A DNA stretch of 35,305 nt from Magnaporthiopsis rhizophila (lineage: Eukaryota > Ascomycota > Sordariomycetes > Magnaporthales > Magnaporthaceae), in NCBI GenBank assembly GCA_003049465.1, contig PYSS01000213.1, positions 1 to 35,305 on the forward strand, written 5' to 3'. Positions 1-10,578 of this stretch are shown here, piece after piece. Position numbers and translations under genes: made by a program. The notes beneath the pieces are model-generated. The model had not been told where the DNA came from and made no database searches. It saw only the letters and a list, made by a program, of their open reading frames with translations. How positions within the stretch are numbered: position 1 is the first letter of the stretch; each line of letters begins with the position of its first letter.

Positions 1-1460
1 CCCCCAAGTCCAGACAGGAACCTCAAATGCCTGCTGCAGGTAGCGTTGTTTTAACTCTATCTCGCCCAGCCCGGCACACGATGTCGTCAACGTCGAACGG
101 CTTGTCCATCGATGATACATGGGACGATTTATTGCCCCTCGTCGGTCGCGGACAGAGCAGCTTCAAGTGCTTGCTTGCCCGGGAACGCGTTTGTTTGGGG
201 AAAACGTGACGACGCGAGACTGGTCACTACAGTCAGACTCGGTCTGCAGCGACCGACAGCTTGCCTGTTTACGCTTGGCAAATTTTCCCCCAGGGGCCCA
301 TCGGCACGCCTTGGGTCCGAGCACATACGAGTCGCGTCTTTGGTTGCTTGCCGTTCTTTGCCGACCAGGCCCTTGTCTGCGGTCGCGCCTGAAATGCTGC
401 TCAAGTGACGGCGTCGCCTGCAGCGATTCGACCCAACTAATAATCGTCTTTCCACCGCGGTTGGCGTCTAGGGGCCTTGCTGGTTGGCCCCCAGAGGGCG
501 ACAAAAGCAATCATATTTGTTCGTCACAAATGATGGAGGTGCGATCACACGACTTCACGTGATATCACGTGAGGCATGCAATCCCTCAGGCTCTGAACCC
601 CTAAGAGTCTCGCTGCAGACAAACGAGGCATCGGCCAAACAGCCAGTGCAAGTGTCATCCCTGTGACTACACCCACATTCTGGCAGACGGAAACATCACT
701 AGAGGCAGCGGCCAGCTTCGGGGCTGCTTCTCGATCCTCCGCAAGCATAAACCGCGCCCGCCACGCCTTGCACGGTTCCCAAGCATCATGGTGTTTTCTC
801 TGTGACGCATCGCTGCTTCCCAAGCAAGCGTTACCACTCAGTCCAAAATGTCGCCAGGCCTGAACGGTCGCCGCTATGCAAACATGCTGTAGTAGGCCGC
901 GGCATGCAGGCGTATAAAAAGCCAGCCGTGGCGACCACGCCCGCCCGGCGTAGCATGATGCATTATTGCCGCTTCCCGCAACTAGAAACTTTGCGCCGAT
1001 GGTCCTCCCGCAGACGGCCTGCCCGGAGCGGCTCCCGGGAGAGCTGCTCCTCCTCTGTTCGGGCACCTCGCCACAGAGACCGCACCGGCCATCCGTCCTC
1101 TCAATCGCCACCTGTGCAGGTTCGCGACCCCGAGGGCATTCGTCCGCATCACCGTCGTCACCCGCCGCGGCGCTCGCTCCTTGGGCCTGATCGCCCGACG
1201 CGCCCCACCTCGCCAGCGTCGTGCGCAAGATCACCTTCGACTTTCGACTGCACGGCAACGACGAACAGTATCTACACAGAGATGTCTTTAACGACCTGGC
1301 GAGGCGCGCTGGCGATCACAATGCCACCACCACTCGCCGTCTCCGTTTCAAACTGATAGACGCCTTCCATCTACGCCAGTTTCGGCTGCTCCCCAAGTTT
1401 TAGTGGGCTCAAGCGTGTCAAGGTTCAAATCGAGAATTTCTGCCATGGCTTCCTCAACCC

Positions 1461-1500
1461 GCCGCGGAATGATCCCCCCCGCCGCGGAATGATCCCCCCC
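1461..1500. repeat. Perfect 20-bp tandem duplication
   Basis: The unit gccgcggaatgatccccccc occurs twice back to back, at 1461-1480 and 1481-1500, with no mismatch. Because 20 is not a multiple of three, it changes the reading frame of anything that crosses it. With one copy, the plus-strand frame from ATG 1444 would run on to about 1926; with two copies it stops after 15 codons. Confidence 0.9.
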
Positions 1501-2255
1501 GCCACGATCAGCCCCGATCAGATTTGCAGCCTCGGCGCGGGAGCCGCTTGTGTTTTCCGACATCCGGCATCTGGAGCGTTTGCCGCACCGGACCTTGGCC
1601 GATATTTTCCAATGGACACCAGGCACCACGAGGCGCTGGAGAAAGAGGCCTTGGGCGGACTGCGGGAGATATATACCAAATCTACGCATGGAGCCAACCG
1701 GAAGGACGGAGCGCTATTTTTAACCAGGCCTGCGGGGATTTGGGTAAACAGAACTTGCCCGGCCAAATGTGGCCATCACTATTCCAGCGCCACGATTGAT
1801 ATCTGGATTCCAGCGGCCAAGGTACCATCTATAGCATGCGAGTGCCGTGGCAGGGCAGATCCTAGACACAGGGATGATTTTCGTCTACTTATAGAAAAGG
1901 GCGACCAAACCGGGCAGACGCAATAGCCTTTTGCGTCCGACAAGCTTCTTTTCGGACAGGCGTTGTTTTCTGTTTCCACGCACGCTGCCACTGGGTGTTC
2001 AAAACGGATACGAGCACGGCTCCGGGCACGCTGGTTTGGGCTGTGCGTCGTTTGAATCATGGCTTCGTGCTTGTGGACCGACGACGATAAGGAGACATGG
2101 AGGATTGGCTTGATAGTGTAGATAAAGGCAGCTAGCTACCTGGCAGGGAGACGGATCGGACAATCAAGCAACATCACTCACATGTATCGCTAATGGTTCA
2201 CAGCAGTGGTTCGGATAGATGATGGTGATGTATATGAACACTAATATTAGGAAGG

Positions 2256-2284
<29 letters not shown>
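2256..2284 (+). repeat. Poly-A tract (29 A)
   Basis: This is an uninterrupted run of 29 A on the plus strand, starting 49 bp beyond the arylsulfatase stop codon. On the gene's sense strand it is a run of T in the 3' untranslated or flanking region. Confidence 0.95.
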
Positions 2285-2288
<4 letters not shown>

Positions 2289-2332
2289 TGGTCAATAGTC
2301 CTTGGGCGAAACAGCCCAGTCCTTCTACCCAT

Positions 2333-4208
2333 TTATTCCCCGCCCCTGCCAGAAGCAGGCGTCGCAATCTCGTCGTCCGTCAGGCCACGCGCATTGGCGT
2401 AAACCTGCTCGAGCGTCGCGTGCCGCTGATCCTCCGACCCGTACATGTTCTCGTCAAAAATAGCGACGCCCGCGCCGGTCGAGACGTAGTTGTCCGTCGG
2501 CCGCCGCCACTCCCTGCCCAGCCCGTCATCTCTCGTGGCCGCGTCTTCGGGGTAAAACGGCATCTCGTTGGCGACGTCCTGGTACCGCATGCACGAGTTG
2601 AAGTGGACGCGCGGGAAGGCGGCAAAAAAGTCGTCGTACCGCGCCTCCATGGCCTGCGCCATGGTCGTCACCTTGGGCAGATCATCACCCGGCGGCGGAC
2701 TGAAGACGGACCACGGATCCCGACAGGTCCCCTCGGCGCACGACTTTGTCACCAGCAGCAGGGCGTTGAGGCGGCTCAGCACGCGCGCGTGCTCGGGCCG
2801 GTAGGCCAGGTTGGTCAGCTCGTACGGGTCGGCGGCCGTGTCGTACAGCTCGAGCTGGTTGTCGGCGCACCAGACGGAAAACAGCCACGACTGGCGGTCA
2901 CCCAGCATGCGCAGCGTCTTGTATGACGTCGACGCGAACGGCATGCCCAGCTCGCGGCCGTTGGGCGCCTCGATGAGGCACGAGCCCCAGAACTCGACGT
3001 TGAGCGTCTCCCTGCTGTTGCCGTCGCCCGTCCCGGGGCCGTTGTCGGATCCGGGAGCCCTCCACTGCGGCAGCAGGCTCTGTCCGTCCAGGAACGTCGG
3101 CCACTGGCTCTGCGGGAGCCCTGCGATGTCCAAGAACGTGGGCGCCAGGTCGAGGTGCACGCTGGGGATCTTGGACGTGACATTTTGCGGCACCCCCGGC
3201 CCGCGCACTGCGAACGGGAGGTTGGTGTCTTCGCCGAAGAAGAGCGCCTTGCCGGCGGGGATCCTGTGCTGACCCATGTGATAGCCGTTGTCGGAGGTGT
3301 AGATGACTGGATGCGTGGGATTAGCGCGAGTCTTCTTCTTTGCTGCTCTTTAGGGACTCACTATAAGTATTGTCCAAGGTCCCCTTGGCGGCCAGCATGG
3401 CAACCACGTCCTCAATGATCTCGTCCACTCCCTGCAGCGCCTGGGCCCGGCGGCGGTACGCAAAGTCCGTCCTCCGCTGCGTGGTCTCGTTCATCAGCGG
3501 CAGGGTCGCCAGCCAGCCTCGCTTGCCGGCCTGGAACTCGTCGGCCGGGTTGTAGTTGGGCAGGCGCGGCGCCTTGGCGTCCGGGAAGAGGTCCATGTGG
3601 CGGGCCTGCGGCGTCGCGGCCTGCATGTTGTTCTGGACGTGCGGTGCGTACGGCGAGATCTGCAGGTAGTACGGCTGGTCCTGCGAGAGCAGAAACTGCA
3701 GGCGGTCCAGACTGGTGCGGACGGGATGGCATTAATTAGTACCAGACCATGCGGGGAAACGGGCGCGGGGGCTAGACTCACGCCTTGATGCGGACGACAT
3801 CGGTGGAATGGAAGCCCTTGTAGTACACCGGGCGCTCTCCGTTCTGGGACATGACGGGCACGTTGTAATAGGTCGTGTAGGGGTCGAGCTGATGGGCATG
3901 TCAGCGCGATGGTCGGCAGGAGCAATGTCGTTCGCGAAACTGACCAAAGCGTCTATGTGGTCCCAGCCCTTTGGGACGATGTGGGCGTTCACGACATTGT
4001 AGCCGTTGAGAAGCTTTCCTATATCTGCAAACGGCGGTGAGCCTTTTGGCGCAAAAAGTCCCACGGGTGTGCCTCCCTCACTGCTCACATTCGGCTCTGT
4101 AGCCGGCTTTCTTCAGCCAATGCGGCAGGTAGTCTTCATCGAGCCCGGACAGCGTCCACTTGTCGTAGTTTCCGCTGCGCGCGCGCACTCGTCAGTGACT
4201 AGCCACAG

Positions 4209-4242
<34 letters not shown>

Positions 4243-4551
4243 TTGGACGAAGGGCGCAACCAACCCTGGGCCTTGCACGTGGGTGATGTTGGTGTTGTGC
4301 GTGGCCTGGCCGCGCAGGAGCGAGGCCCGGCTGGGACAGCACTGCGCGGTGGTGGCGAAGTGGTTGACGAACTGGACGCCCTTGTCGAAGATTTCGCGCT
4401 GCAGCACGGACTGGAAGTCGGTGGACCCCAGCCGCCGGTCTTGGTCGTCCGACATGATCAAGATGATGCTCGGCTTGGCCGCGTCAGCGGCGGCGGCTGT
4501 CGCCGCGGCGCAGGCCACAAAGAGCCCGCCGAGGGACTGTAAGGATCGCAT
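2333..4551 (-). CDS. Secreted arylsulfatase, six exons
   Basis: This predicts a 627-residue sulfatase, probably releasing sulfate from aryl sulfate esters outside the cell for sulfur supply. Exons on the minus strand are 4551-4265, 4174-4089, 4024-3945, 3888-3782, 3711-3362 and 3306-2333. All five introns (55-90 bp) have GT-AG ends and matching phases. Residues 1 to about 25 are an Ala-rich signal peptide. Metal-binding Asp35-Asp36 follow in MSDDQD. The signature CCPSR is at 71-75, where Cys71 would become formylglycine. Exon 3 carries YIGKLLNGYN, exon 4 the DPYTTYYNVPV region, and exon 6 opens with TSDNGYHMGQH, supplying Asp309 and Asn310 for the metal site. Length and motifs resemble the Neurospora arylsulfatase class (about 640 residues, established knowledge). 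Intron 1 starts with an unusual GTTGGT donor and contains a 32-base poly-T. The gene appears intact. The exact substrate is unknown. Confidence 0.93.
4209..4240 (+). repeat. Poly-A tract (32 A) inside arylsulfatase intron 1
   Basis: A run of 32 A on the plus strand lies inside intron 1 (4175-4264) of the arylsulfatase, so it reads as 32 T in the pre-mRNA sense. It makes up about a third of the intron and lies some 35 bases before the acceptor. Confidence 0.95.
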
Positions 4552-4629
4552 AGTGAGGGGATGTCAAGCCGTCGAACTTGGGCCTCACGATGGGATCGGC
4601 GGTCTACGAATGCCGGCCCGGCTTGTCCA

Positions 4630-4636
4630 TTATATA
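4630..4636 (-). promoter_or_regulatory. TATA box of the arylsulfatase
   Basis: TATATAA on the minus strand lies about 80 bp upstream of the arylsulfatase start codon, in otherwise GC-rich DNA. Confidence 0.55.
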
Positions 4637-5340
4637 CGACTCGAGAACGCGTCGGATGCCCCGCAGGAGACAGTCACCATCCAGCGGGGCGGTCGCGATC
4701 ATGATGGAGCCTCGGGATTACTTCGCCTATTGTCATCTCAGGGCCCCTTGCTTGGCTCCGTCGAAGGCTCCTTCCGCGCTCCCCCGCCCACTCGGCATGC
4801 GTTCTCATCTCTCCCCGATCCGGACATCTGGGCTTGTGAGCTGCAGCCGCCAGGCACACCGTCTTGGGACGCGCCGGTGCTTGACTCGAAGAAGGCGACG
4901 TCGGGTAGGGATACCCCTGGCACGACGGGCGACCGCCACTTCCTCGTGGAAAGAACGCTTCCATACATCTTTCAGATCACCTCGCTTCGGTCCGATCCCT
5001 CTTGATCCAGCGTCTGTTCGAGCATGCAGATTGATGGATGATGGACCTTCCCTGCCGGTCTCTTCTGCTCGCGCGTTCCGCTCCAGGCAACAAATGCTTC
5101 GACCTGAGTGGTCGCTTACTCATGTCACGACGGCTCCGCGGAGAAACCCGGCGCTCGGGTCTCGGGCGCTCGCCGAAATGGATGTTCAGTGCTCAGATGC
5201 GGAGGCTAAAGGGAAGACTGGCATGACAAAAACATTTTAATTTATTATAGACGCAGTATGTAGCCGTCATGTGATTCCCTTCCGCTCCCAGAATGCTGAT
5301 CAGGCTCCATCCCATCCTGTGCATGCTCGGCAGAGAACCG
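4637..5340. other. Intergenic region
   Basis: This stretch separates the arylsulfatase promoter from the 3' end of the next minus-strand gene. The open frames in it overlap on both strands and have no recognisable protein character. Nothing else was found. Confidence 0.6.
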
Positions 5341-5697
5341 TTACTTGGGGCAGTTCTTGTCGGCGCCGCCGGTGAAGACATAGGGGACGTTCTTCTCCTT
5401 GCACTCGGGGTTGCACGGCGTGACCTGGCAGACGTAGAAGAGGCCGAAGTTCTCGGATGTGAACCACTCCGACTCGCACGGCAGGGCGCGGGACCAGTAG
5501 AAGTCGTCGGCGAAGGGCTTGTTGCGGCAGCAGTGGGCGATGCTCTGTCCATACACGCAGCACAGGCTGTTCTCGGAATCAGTGCCGCCAATGCTGATGA
5601 TGTTGGGGCATTTCTTCGGCTCCCGGGCCTCGAGGGCGGCCAGGGGGGACGCGGCCGCGAAACCGGCGAGGGCGACGACGATGGCGGAGTGGTGCAT
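5341..5697 (-). CDS. Small secreted cysteine-rich protein (10 Cys)
   Basis: This single-exon gene predicts 118 residues. Residues 1 to about 18 (MHHSAIVVALAGFAAASP) form a signal peptide, leaving a mature chain of about 100 residues. Ten cysteines follow at 30, 46, 47, 56, 57, 74, 90, 95, 99 and 116, enough for five disulfides, including two CC doublets. The spacing does not fit the eight-cysteine hydrophobin pattern. I chose the inner ATG at 5697 because it gives a signal peptide directly and lies about 155 bp from a TATA box; an upstream in-frame ATG at 5841 would add 48 residues without secretory character. Small size, secretion and cysteine content are typical of fungal effector-like or antimicrobial proteins (inference). 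I do not recognise the family. Confidence 0.8.
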   Translation of the reverse strand: MHHSAIVVALAGFAAASPLAALEAREPKKCPNIISIGGTDSENSLCCVYGQSIAHCCRNKPFADDFYWSRALPCESEWFTSENFGLFYVCQVTPCNPECKEKNVPYVFTGGADKNCPK

Positions 5698-5851
5698 GGC
5701 GAAGGTGGTGGTGGTAGTGATGGTGCGGGGCCTTGTGGCTGGCTGGTGCCCGGTTGTCTGGTTGCAAAATAATGTATGCCTGATTAGAGAGTGGTCGCTG
5801 AGGGCAGCCCGACCATCTTTCCTGTCGAAGATGGCGGCCACAGGAGCTCGC

Positions 5852-5858
5852 TTTTATA
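5852..5858 (-). promoter_or_regulatory. TATA box of the 10-Cys secreted protein
   Basis: TATAAAA on the minus strand lies about 155 bp upstream of the ATG at 5697. Its position supports that start over the upstream in-frame ATG at 5841, which lies only about 10 bp from the box. Confidence 0.6.
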
Positions 5859-7461
5859 CACAGATGAGACCTGGCTTGGATGCCCTTTCGCCATGACTGC
5901 CATTGATGCCATTGGCGGTGTGGGGAGATTACACTGCTGCGAGCCATAGGTCTATGGACAACACGAAAGTACCTACGCCAAGGCCAGGGAATCCTGCTTC
6001 CCCCGCACTGGGGTTGCAATAATGTCACTGCAGAGGATATCAAGCCTTCCGAAGACCCCAATCGAGGGAGATCGGGTGGAAGAGGACGCCAAAAAGCGCG
6101 CCACGCCAGCATTGGCCAAGGTCCGCCTCGGGCGGGGGTTAAAGCGGGGAGCGGAGAGACGAATGCGATTGAGTTTACATGTGTCCCTGACAGCCAACCC
6201 TCTGCCCACGACCATCCCGGGAGAGGCCCATTTTGACAGCTGACGAAGGCGCCAAAACCACAAGCAATATCTGCAGTTCGTCAGGGGGAAAAGAAGTTTA
6301 AACCTTGGGTCAATCTTGGACTATATAGACCTTTTCCCGAAAATGGCAAGTTGAAGTTACCCTGCTTTAACCGCGTACACCGCTTTGCGTGCACATTTTC
6401 GGAGATTGTCGCTTTCGGTCGCATTCGGGTGGTCTGACGACGCGAGTGAGGGCGCCATTCCAAATCTCAATTTGCCGGCTGCAACCGCCTTCCATTCTTG
6501 GCTGCTGCAAGTCTCCGCTTGCGGACGGGTGACTCGTCGTTTGTTTTGCCGACCACTGCTTGCCCGGGTCTATCCTTCGCTTTCACGGCTGTCGCTGAAT
6601 TTGCCGTTCTTGTCCTTGGCCTCGGCGCCGCTTCGGGAGCGGGTGCGAATTTTGTGGCAGAGCAAGAGGCTAAACACGGGGTAGCTATGGTATCGTCGGC
6701 CTCGGTCGGTGTGCAGGGGTACTGACCGGGTCTGACTATTCTTTACTGTATGCATTTTTTATTTGCAATACGAATGCTTAAAGTCATCCGACGTGTACAG
6801 CTAACGGCAGTGAGCAGATAATTAAAGGCTGCTGGCGGACGGATTGGGCAAAAAGGGGTTGAGAAACGCACAGACTGTTACGGATCCGTGCTGGGCACGG
6901 ATCTCGGGGCTTAGAGGCAAGCCCCTAAGCCCGAGCTCATGTATATATCGGGCGCCAGGCCTCCGTCTTTTCCCCGAGCAGCATCTCTTCCTTTTCCCCT
7001 CCATCTCTAACAATAATACCATCCTGGCCCTCACCAGCAACCGACTCGTAGAATGACCTATCACACAGACAGTGTAAATATGATTGTTTCGCGTGCGGCT
7101 TGAAGAACCCAGGATGTGGGTTGGTAAAATATAAGTAGGTGCGCCAGAAAAATATATGCGAGTTTCGAAACTCTCACAGTCTGAAAAATAAGGATAATCT
7201 AATAACCAAGTATAAACTTTGGGAGAAAGTGTGAGTAAAACGGTTGTAATGAGCGAAATTAAATATAAAGCTTAGAAAGCCAGGCAAGCGCGGCGCATGC
7301 TGCCTTTTAGGAAGCCATATGCTTCACTTGCCCCGACGGATTGTTACCGTGCTTGCGCCACCCCAGCCCCCACCGGCGCCGACCTTTTTAAAAATTAATG
7401 CAGCTCCAATACATGATTGGACAGCCCGGAGATTGTGTTGATGCCACCACCGTCCATCGAC
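5859..7461. other. Intergenic region with promoter-like fragments
   Basis: No gene was recognised. An 8-bp stem (gggcttag / ctaagccc) with a 10-base loop lies at about 6907-6932. It is followed by TATATA near 6943 and a pyrimidine-rich stretch at 6960-7010 that looks like a fungal promoter and leader, but no convincing reading frame follows. From 7060 to 7300 the DNA is AT-rich with no visible features. Confidence 0.5.
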
Positions 7462-7859
7462 TTAATGACACTGAGCATTTTTCAGTTCACCCCAGCAGCC
7501 CTTGTGGCAGAAGACATGAGTCGACTCCAGCCAGACTGGGGTGAAGTCACGGCCCTCGGGCCCACGAACGACCTTAAAGAGCACGTTCCATTCCTTGCCG
7601 TTGCACGTGTCCTTCCTCCCGCAATCGGCCTGGGCGAGATCGGACTGCGTCCAGTCTGTATGATGGGGGTGTTAGTGTCGGCTTTGGAGCTATGCCAGAT
7701 TGGCGTACTAATGGGATGGGATAAGCAAGAGCTGGGGGGAAAGTGTGGAGACTCACCTCCGCTGTTGACGAGATGGTAACCGCAAGAAAGTCCTCTTTCA
7801 GCCACGACAGAGATGGCGGAGACGGCGCAAAGAATGGTGCTAACGGTGATGGACTTCAT
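7462..7859 (-). CDS. Small secreted cysteine-rich protein (6 Cys), two exons
   Basis: Exons on the minus strand are 7859-7757 and 7655-7462, separated by a 101-bp intron with a strong GTGAGT donor and a TACAG acceptor. The join keeps phase and predicts 98 residues. Residues 1 to about 20 (MKSITVSTILCAVSAISVVA) are a signal peptide. The mature chain of about 78 residues has six cysteines, at 26, 46, 52, 84, 88 and 97, consistent with three disulfides, and is rich in Trp, Lys and Asp. It ends NAQCH. Without the intron the open frame would run on from exon 1 and miss the real C-terminus. Effector-like or antimicrobial roles are possible (inference). No family is recognised. The start sits about 155 bp from a TATA box. 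Confidence 0.82.
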
Positions 7860-8012
7860 GTTGCTTGGATCGGGCTGGTTTTGGATTGGTGGGCTCGGTT
7901 GGAAGGTGTCGCGACTTTGCCAAGGCGGATCGTGCAAGATGTTGGATCGTGTGGAGGATGAGGGATAGAGAAGTGAATTTTTGGCTGCGAAAAAAGGAGG
8001 CGCAAAAATGCA

Positions 8013-8019
8013 TTATATA
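8013..8019 (-). promoter_or_regulatory. TATA box of the 6-Cys secreted protein
   Basis: TATATAA on the minus strand lies about 155 bp upstream of the ATG at 7859. Confidence 0.6.
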
Positions 8020-9206
8020 TCTGGAAAGGTCCAGCGGCCTCTGCGCAAAAGTTGACAAGATGGCGGTGTGTTGCTGGAGGCCATCGCCGAGGGCTAGTCG
8101 GGCGTGCCCGATGCGAGCTGAAAAGATGCATCTCGTCGTCGCCGGAGCCGTTTCGGGGTGCAGCCATTGTCGGCAATTGGCTCCCTACGATCTCCGCAAA
8201 AATGCTGCCGTCAGCGGGGACCCACGGCGCTGCTCGGTTGACCCGTGGTGGTGGCTGTGCTCAGCATGGCATGCCACTTAGAGCCGGCACGTGGCTGATA
8301 CGGGGCCAGTTCAGCTCGACTGCGGTGCTGACATACATGGACTTTGGCTGACACGACCGAGGTACGTTTCGAACCCCAGGTGGAACAACAGGAGCTGGCG
8401 TCCATGTCCATGCAGTCCAAATGGGGAAGATTCCGATCTGACGATTAAGAGTGCCCTGACCGCCCGACCGCTGCTGCCGTGCCCTCGAAATGTGGGTCAG
8501 CACCAAAACGAGCGGGCACTGGGACGTTCGCCCTGCAGTCTCACCCAGCAACTTTTCTTTCCAGAACCAAGTACCTAGGTAGGTAGCCGGTAGTTGGGTT
8601 TGCTTAATCACGGCACATAGGATGCGGCTAAAAGGCTGAACCCTCCCAGCCACTCCTGCTAATCCGCGGCCAATCAGCGACCGACTACCAACGACGTCGT
8701 CACCCACCATGGCATATGGCTGGCTTGCTTTAATACTGCTCCCCAGCATTGCGCGACGCAGAAGGCTATGTTGCGGCATGTTCCGCGGACCCGCGGACGA
8801 GTTTTGCGCTATAATTAAGTAAGCTCGCTGGGTTTGCGTCGCGAGCTTGTCTGGGAAAGGTGCTAATAAAAGAGCCAGGAGGCTTCGACGGCATTGCCGG
8901 TCGCGACCATGATCCCGGCTCCCGATTCCCCGTTTGGGCAGGTATTTGTCGAATATGCGCCAAGCAGTGCCCTCACTGGCGGCGCCCGGATTAACCAACG
9001 CCAGTTTCGGGGCCAACATTGCAACTCCTTCTCGAACCTGGCGGATCGGACGGCGCGCCCAGCCTAGCCTAGCACTCGCTATGCTATACTTGGTGGGTCG
9101 TTTAATTGCAAGGGGCAGGTGGTATCTCGATACAGCGGGGCCGCCCCTCAGCTTGGCGGCATCGCGGCTCGACCTCCTCCGCGCGAGGAGCAGCCGAGAG
9201 TCGGCA
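8020..9206. other. Divergent intergenic region
   Basis: This lies between the minus-strand 6-Cys gene and the plus-strand HEXXH gene and should hold both promoters. A CCTAGGTAGGTAG motif lies at about 8573-8586. A short plus-strand frame from 8908 (MIPAPDSPFGQVF...) is about 50 codons and has no support. No gene was recognised. Confidence 0.55.
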
Positions 9207-9213
9207 TATATAA
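9207..9213 (+). promoter_or_regulatory. TATA box of the HEXXH secreted protein
   Basis: TATATAA on the plus strand lies about 156 bp upstream of the ATG at 9369. Confidence 0.6.
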
Positions 9214-9368
9214 TGGCGCGAGAGGACGGGCGGTTAATTGGGCTCTTTTTGAAAGGCGAGAAGCAACGGCCTCCGTTCTTTTCTTCGTCTTTTCCACCTA
9301 GATCCGGGCTCGCTTCGACATCTCACCGAAAGGCAGCACGCAAGCAAACCGACATCAAACAGCCCACC

Positions 9369-9902
9369 ATGCGTTTCACTCTCGTCGTCACCGGCCTCCT
9401 GGCCTACGTCTCGTCCGCCGGGGCCGCCATCAACTGGACGCTGATCAAGGTGCCCAATCCGTCCGACGACCAGAAGGACGCGTACAAGCGCATCGAGAAC
9501 TGCATGCAACTGGCCGCCGACAAGTACAACAAGCTGAGCACGGTGGCCAAGAAGACCATCCGCGTCTCCTACTCCCCCGGCGTGCCCACGGCCGAGGCCA
9601 ACTACAACGGCGACCTGCGGTTCGGCAAGAACCGCGCGTACATGAACCAACGCACCGCCATGCACGAGATCTCGCACACGCTCGGCATCGGCCAGACGAA
9701 CGAGTTCAACCGCCGCTGCAGCTCCGGCGACTGGCCCACCGCCCTGCCGCTGCTGCGGGGCTGGGACGGCCCCAATGCCAAGATCAACTGCGGCGGCAGC
9801 CACATCTGGCCCTACGGCCTCAACTACGACAACGAGTGGAGCGACGTCAACGCGAGCCGCCACGTCCTGCTAGTCAACGCCATGATCCGCGACGGCATGT
9901 GA
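9369..9902 (+). CDS. Small secreted HEXXH (zinc-protease-like) protein
   Basis: This intronless gene predicts 177 residues. The ATG at 9369 sits in a good context (CACCATG). Residues 1 to about 20 (MRFTLVVTGLLAYVSSAGAA) are a signal peptide. The motif HEISHTLGIGQ begins at His99, with His99, Glu100 and His103 as expected zinc ligands and catalytic Glu. The residue six positions after His103 is Gln109, not the third His of classical metzincins; His145 in GGSHIWPYG is a candidate third ligand. Three cysteines are at 45, 117 and 141. Similar HEISHTLG domains occur in bacterial and fungal secreted proteins, sometimes joined to ricin-type lectin domains (recalled, not searched); no lectin domain is present here. 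Proteolysis is likely but unproven. An upstream in-frame extension to 8934 lacks secretory character and precedes the TATA box. Confidence 0.88.
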   Translation: MRFTLVVTGLLAYVSSAGAAINWTLIKVPNPSDDQKDAYKRIENCMQLAADKYNKLSTVAKKTIRVSYSPGVPTAEANYNGDLRFGKNRAYMNQRTAMHEISHTLGIGQTNEFNRRCSSGDWPTALPLLRGWDGPNAKINCGGSHIWPYGLNYDNEWSDVNASRHVLLVNAMIRDGM

Positions 9903-10557
9903 GGGTGGAGATTTGCGGCCGCCTTTTTGTCCAACAATAATTCTCGTATCTAGGCTTTCCGTTACGAAAAAAAAAAAATTAAAAAATTATAAATACCACT
10001 TTGCGCGTCAACATGTTAGCATCGATGCGAATATGTGGCAGTAAAGGGGTTGGAGCAGGTGGGGGACAAACGCTTCCAAGATTTAGGTGAAGGCCATTTA
10101 CCCAGGATTCGCGCGATCGAGAAAAAAGGGGCTTCGTGCGTCCGCGTGCAGCGGCGCGTATGTGCTTGCCGTACCGAAACGGTCGGGCTCAAGGGACGAA
10201 CCGGCCTGGGGTTAGCGGGGACGGTGTCCGCGCCCAGCGCCATCGCTGGCATGGATGCCCACGGAATGTGTGGGGCACGTTGCTCGCTGGAGCCATTTAA
10301 GCCTTTGCATGCACGGCCAGCCAACTTCGAAAAGCGACAGGATAAAACGCACGTAGGAACAGGGGGCGCGAGGTTTGGAACATGAAAGGGATTTTGCCGT
10401 GCTACAGTAGCGACGCCGTTTTCGGTATGTAGCCAACTGGCCTGCCAGTGTATGGAATGTCCCCTGTCGCAAATGCAAGCTGTGGAATGCCGCAGGACTG
10501 GTCCCTTGACCCCTTGGCGTGACGAACCTAAATAAAGGTTTGCGGTTAAAATAACAA

Positions 10558-10578
10558 CTACCTAGGTACCTAGTTGGG
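10558..10578. repeat. CCTAGGTACCTAG palindromic motif
   Basis: The string ctacctaggtacctagttgg contains the near-perfect palindrome CTAGGTACCTAG. Related copies occur at about 8573-8590, 10821-10831, 11151-11178 (two half-copies) and 11586-11592. All lie in the gene-poor 8.5-11.6 kb stretch. Function is unknown. Confidence 0.7.

Larger units (their letters stand above)
1..2332. other. Left flank without a recognisable gene
   Basis: I see no convincing gene here. Long open frames exist on both strands (for example 545-1258 on the minus strand) but they are arginine- and serine-rich, overlap one another and match no family I know. A TATAAAA-like string lies near 914. A short frame at 1221-1403 (+) and one at 1489-1926 (+) look slightly more protein-like and could be decayed exons, but I cannot name them. 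A perfect 20-bp tandem duplication (1461-1500) lies between them. Confidence 0.6.

Noticed and set aside
545..1258. Long minus-strand open frame (237 codons)
   Set aside because: Composition is Arg/Gly/Ser-rich, it overlaps equally long frames on the other strand and shows no domain or signal peptide.
2164..2367. Minus-strand frame with a run of Phe
   Set aside because: It is a translation of the 29-base poly-A tract next to the arylsulfatase end.
5341..5697. Hydrophobin identity for the 10-Cys protein
   Set aside because: Cysteine number and spacing do not fit the eight-cysteine hydrophobin pattern.
8360..8390. Box-B-like ggttcgaaac string as a tRNA gene on the minus strand
   Set aside because: No box A at a suitable distance and no acceptor or T-stem pairing around it.
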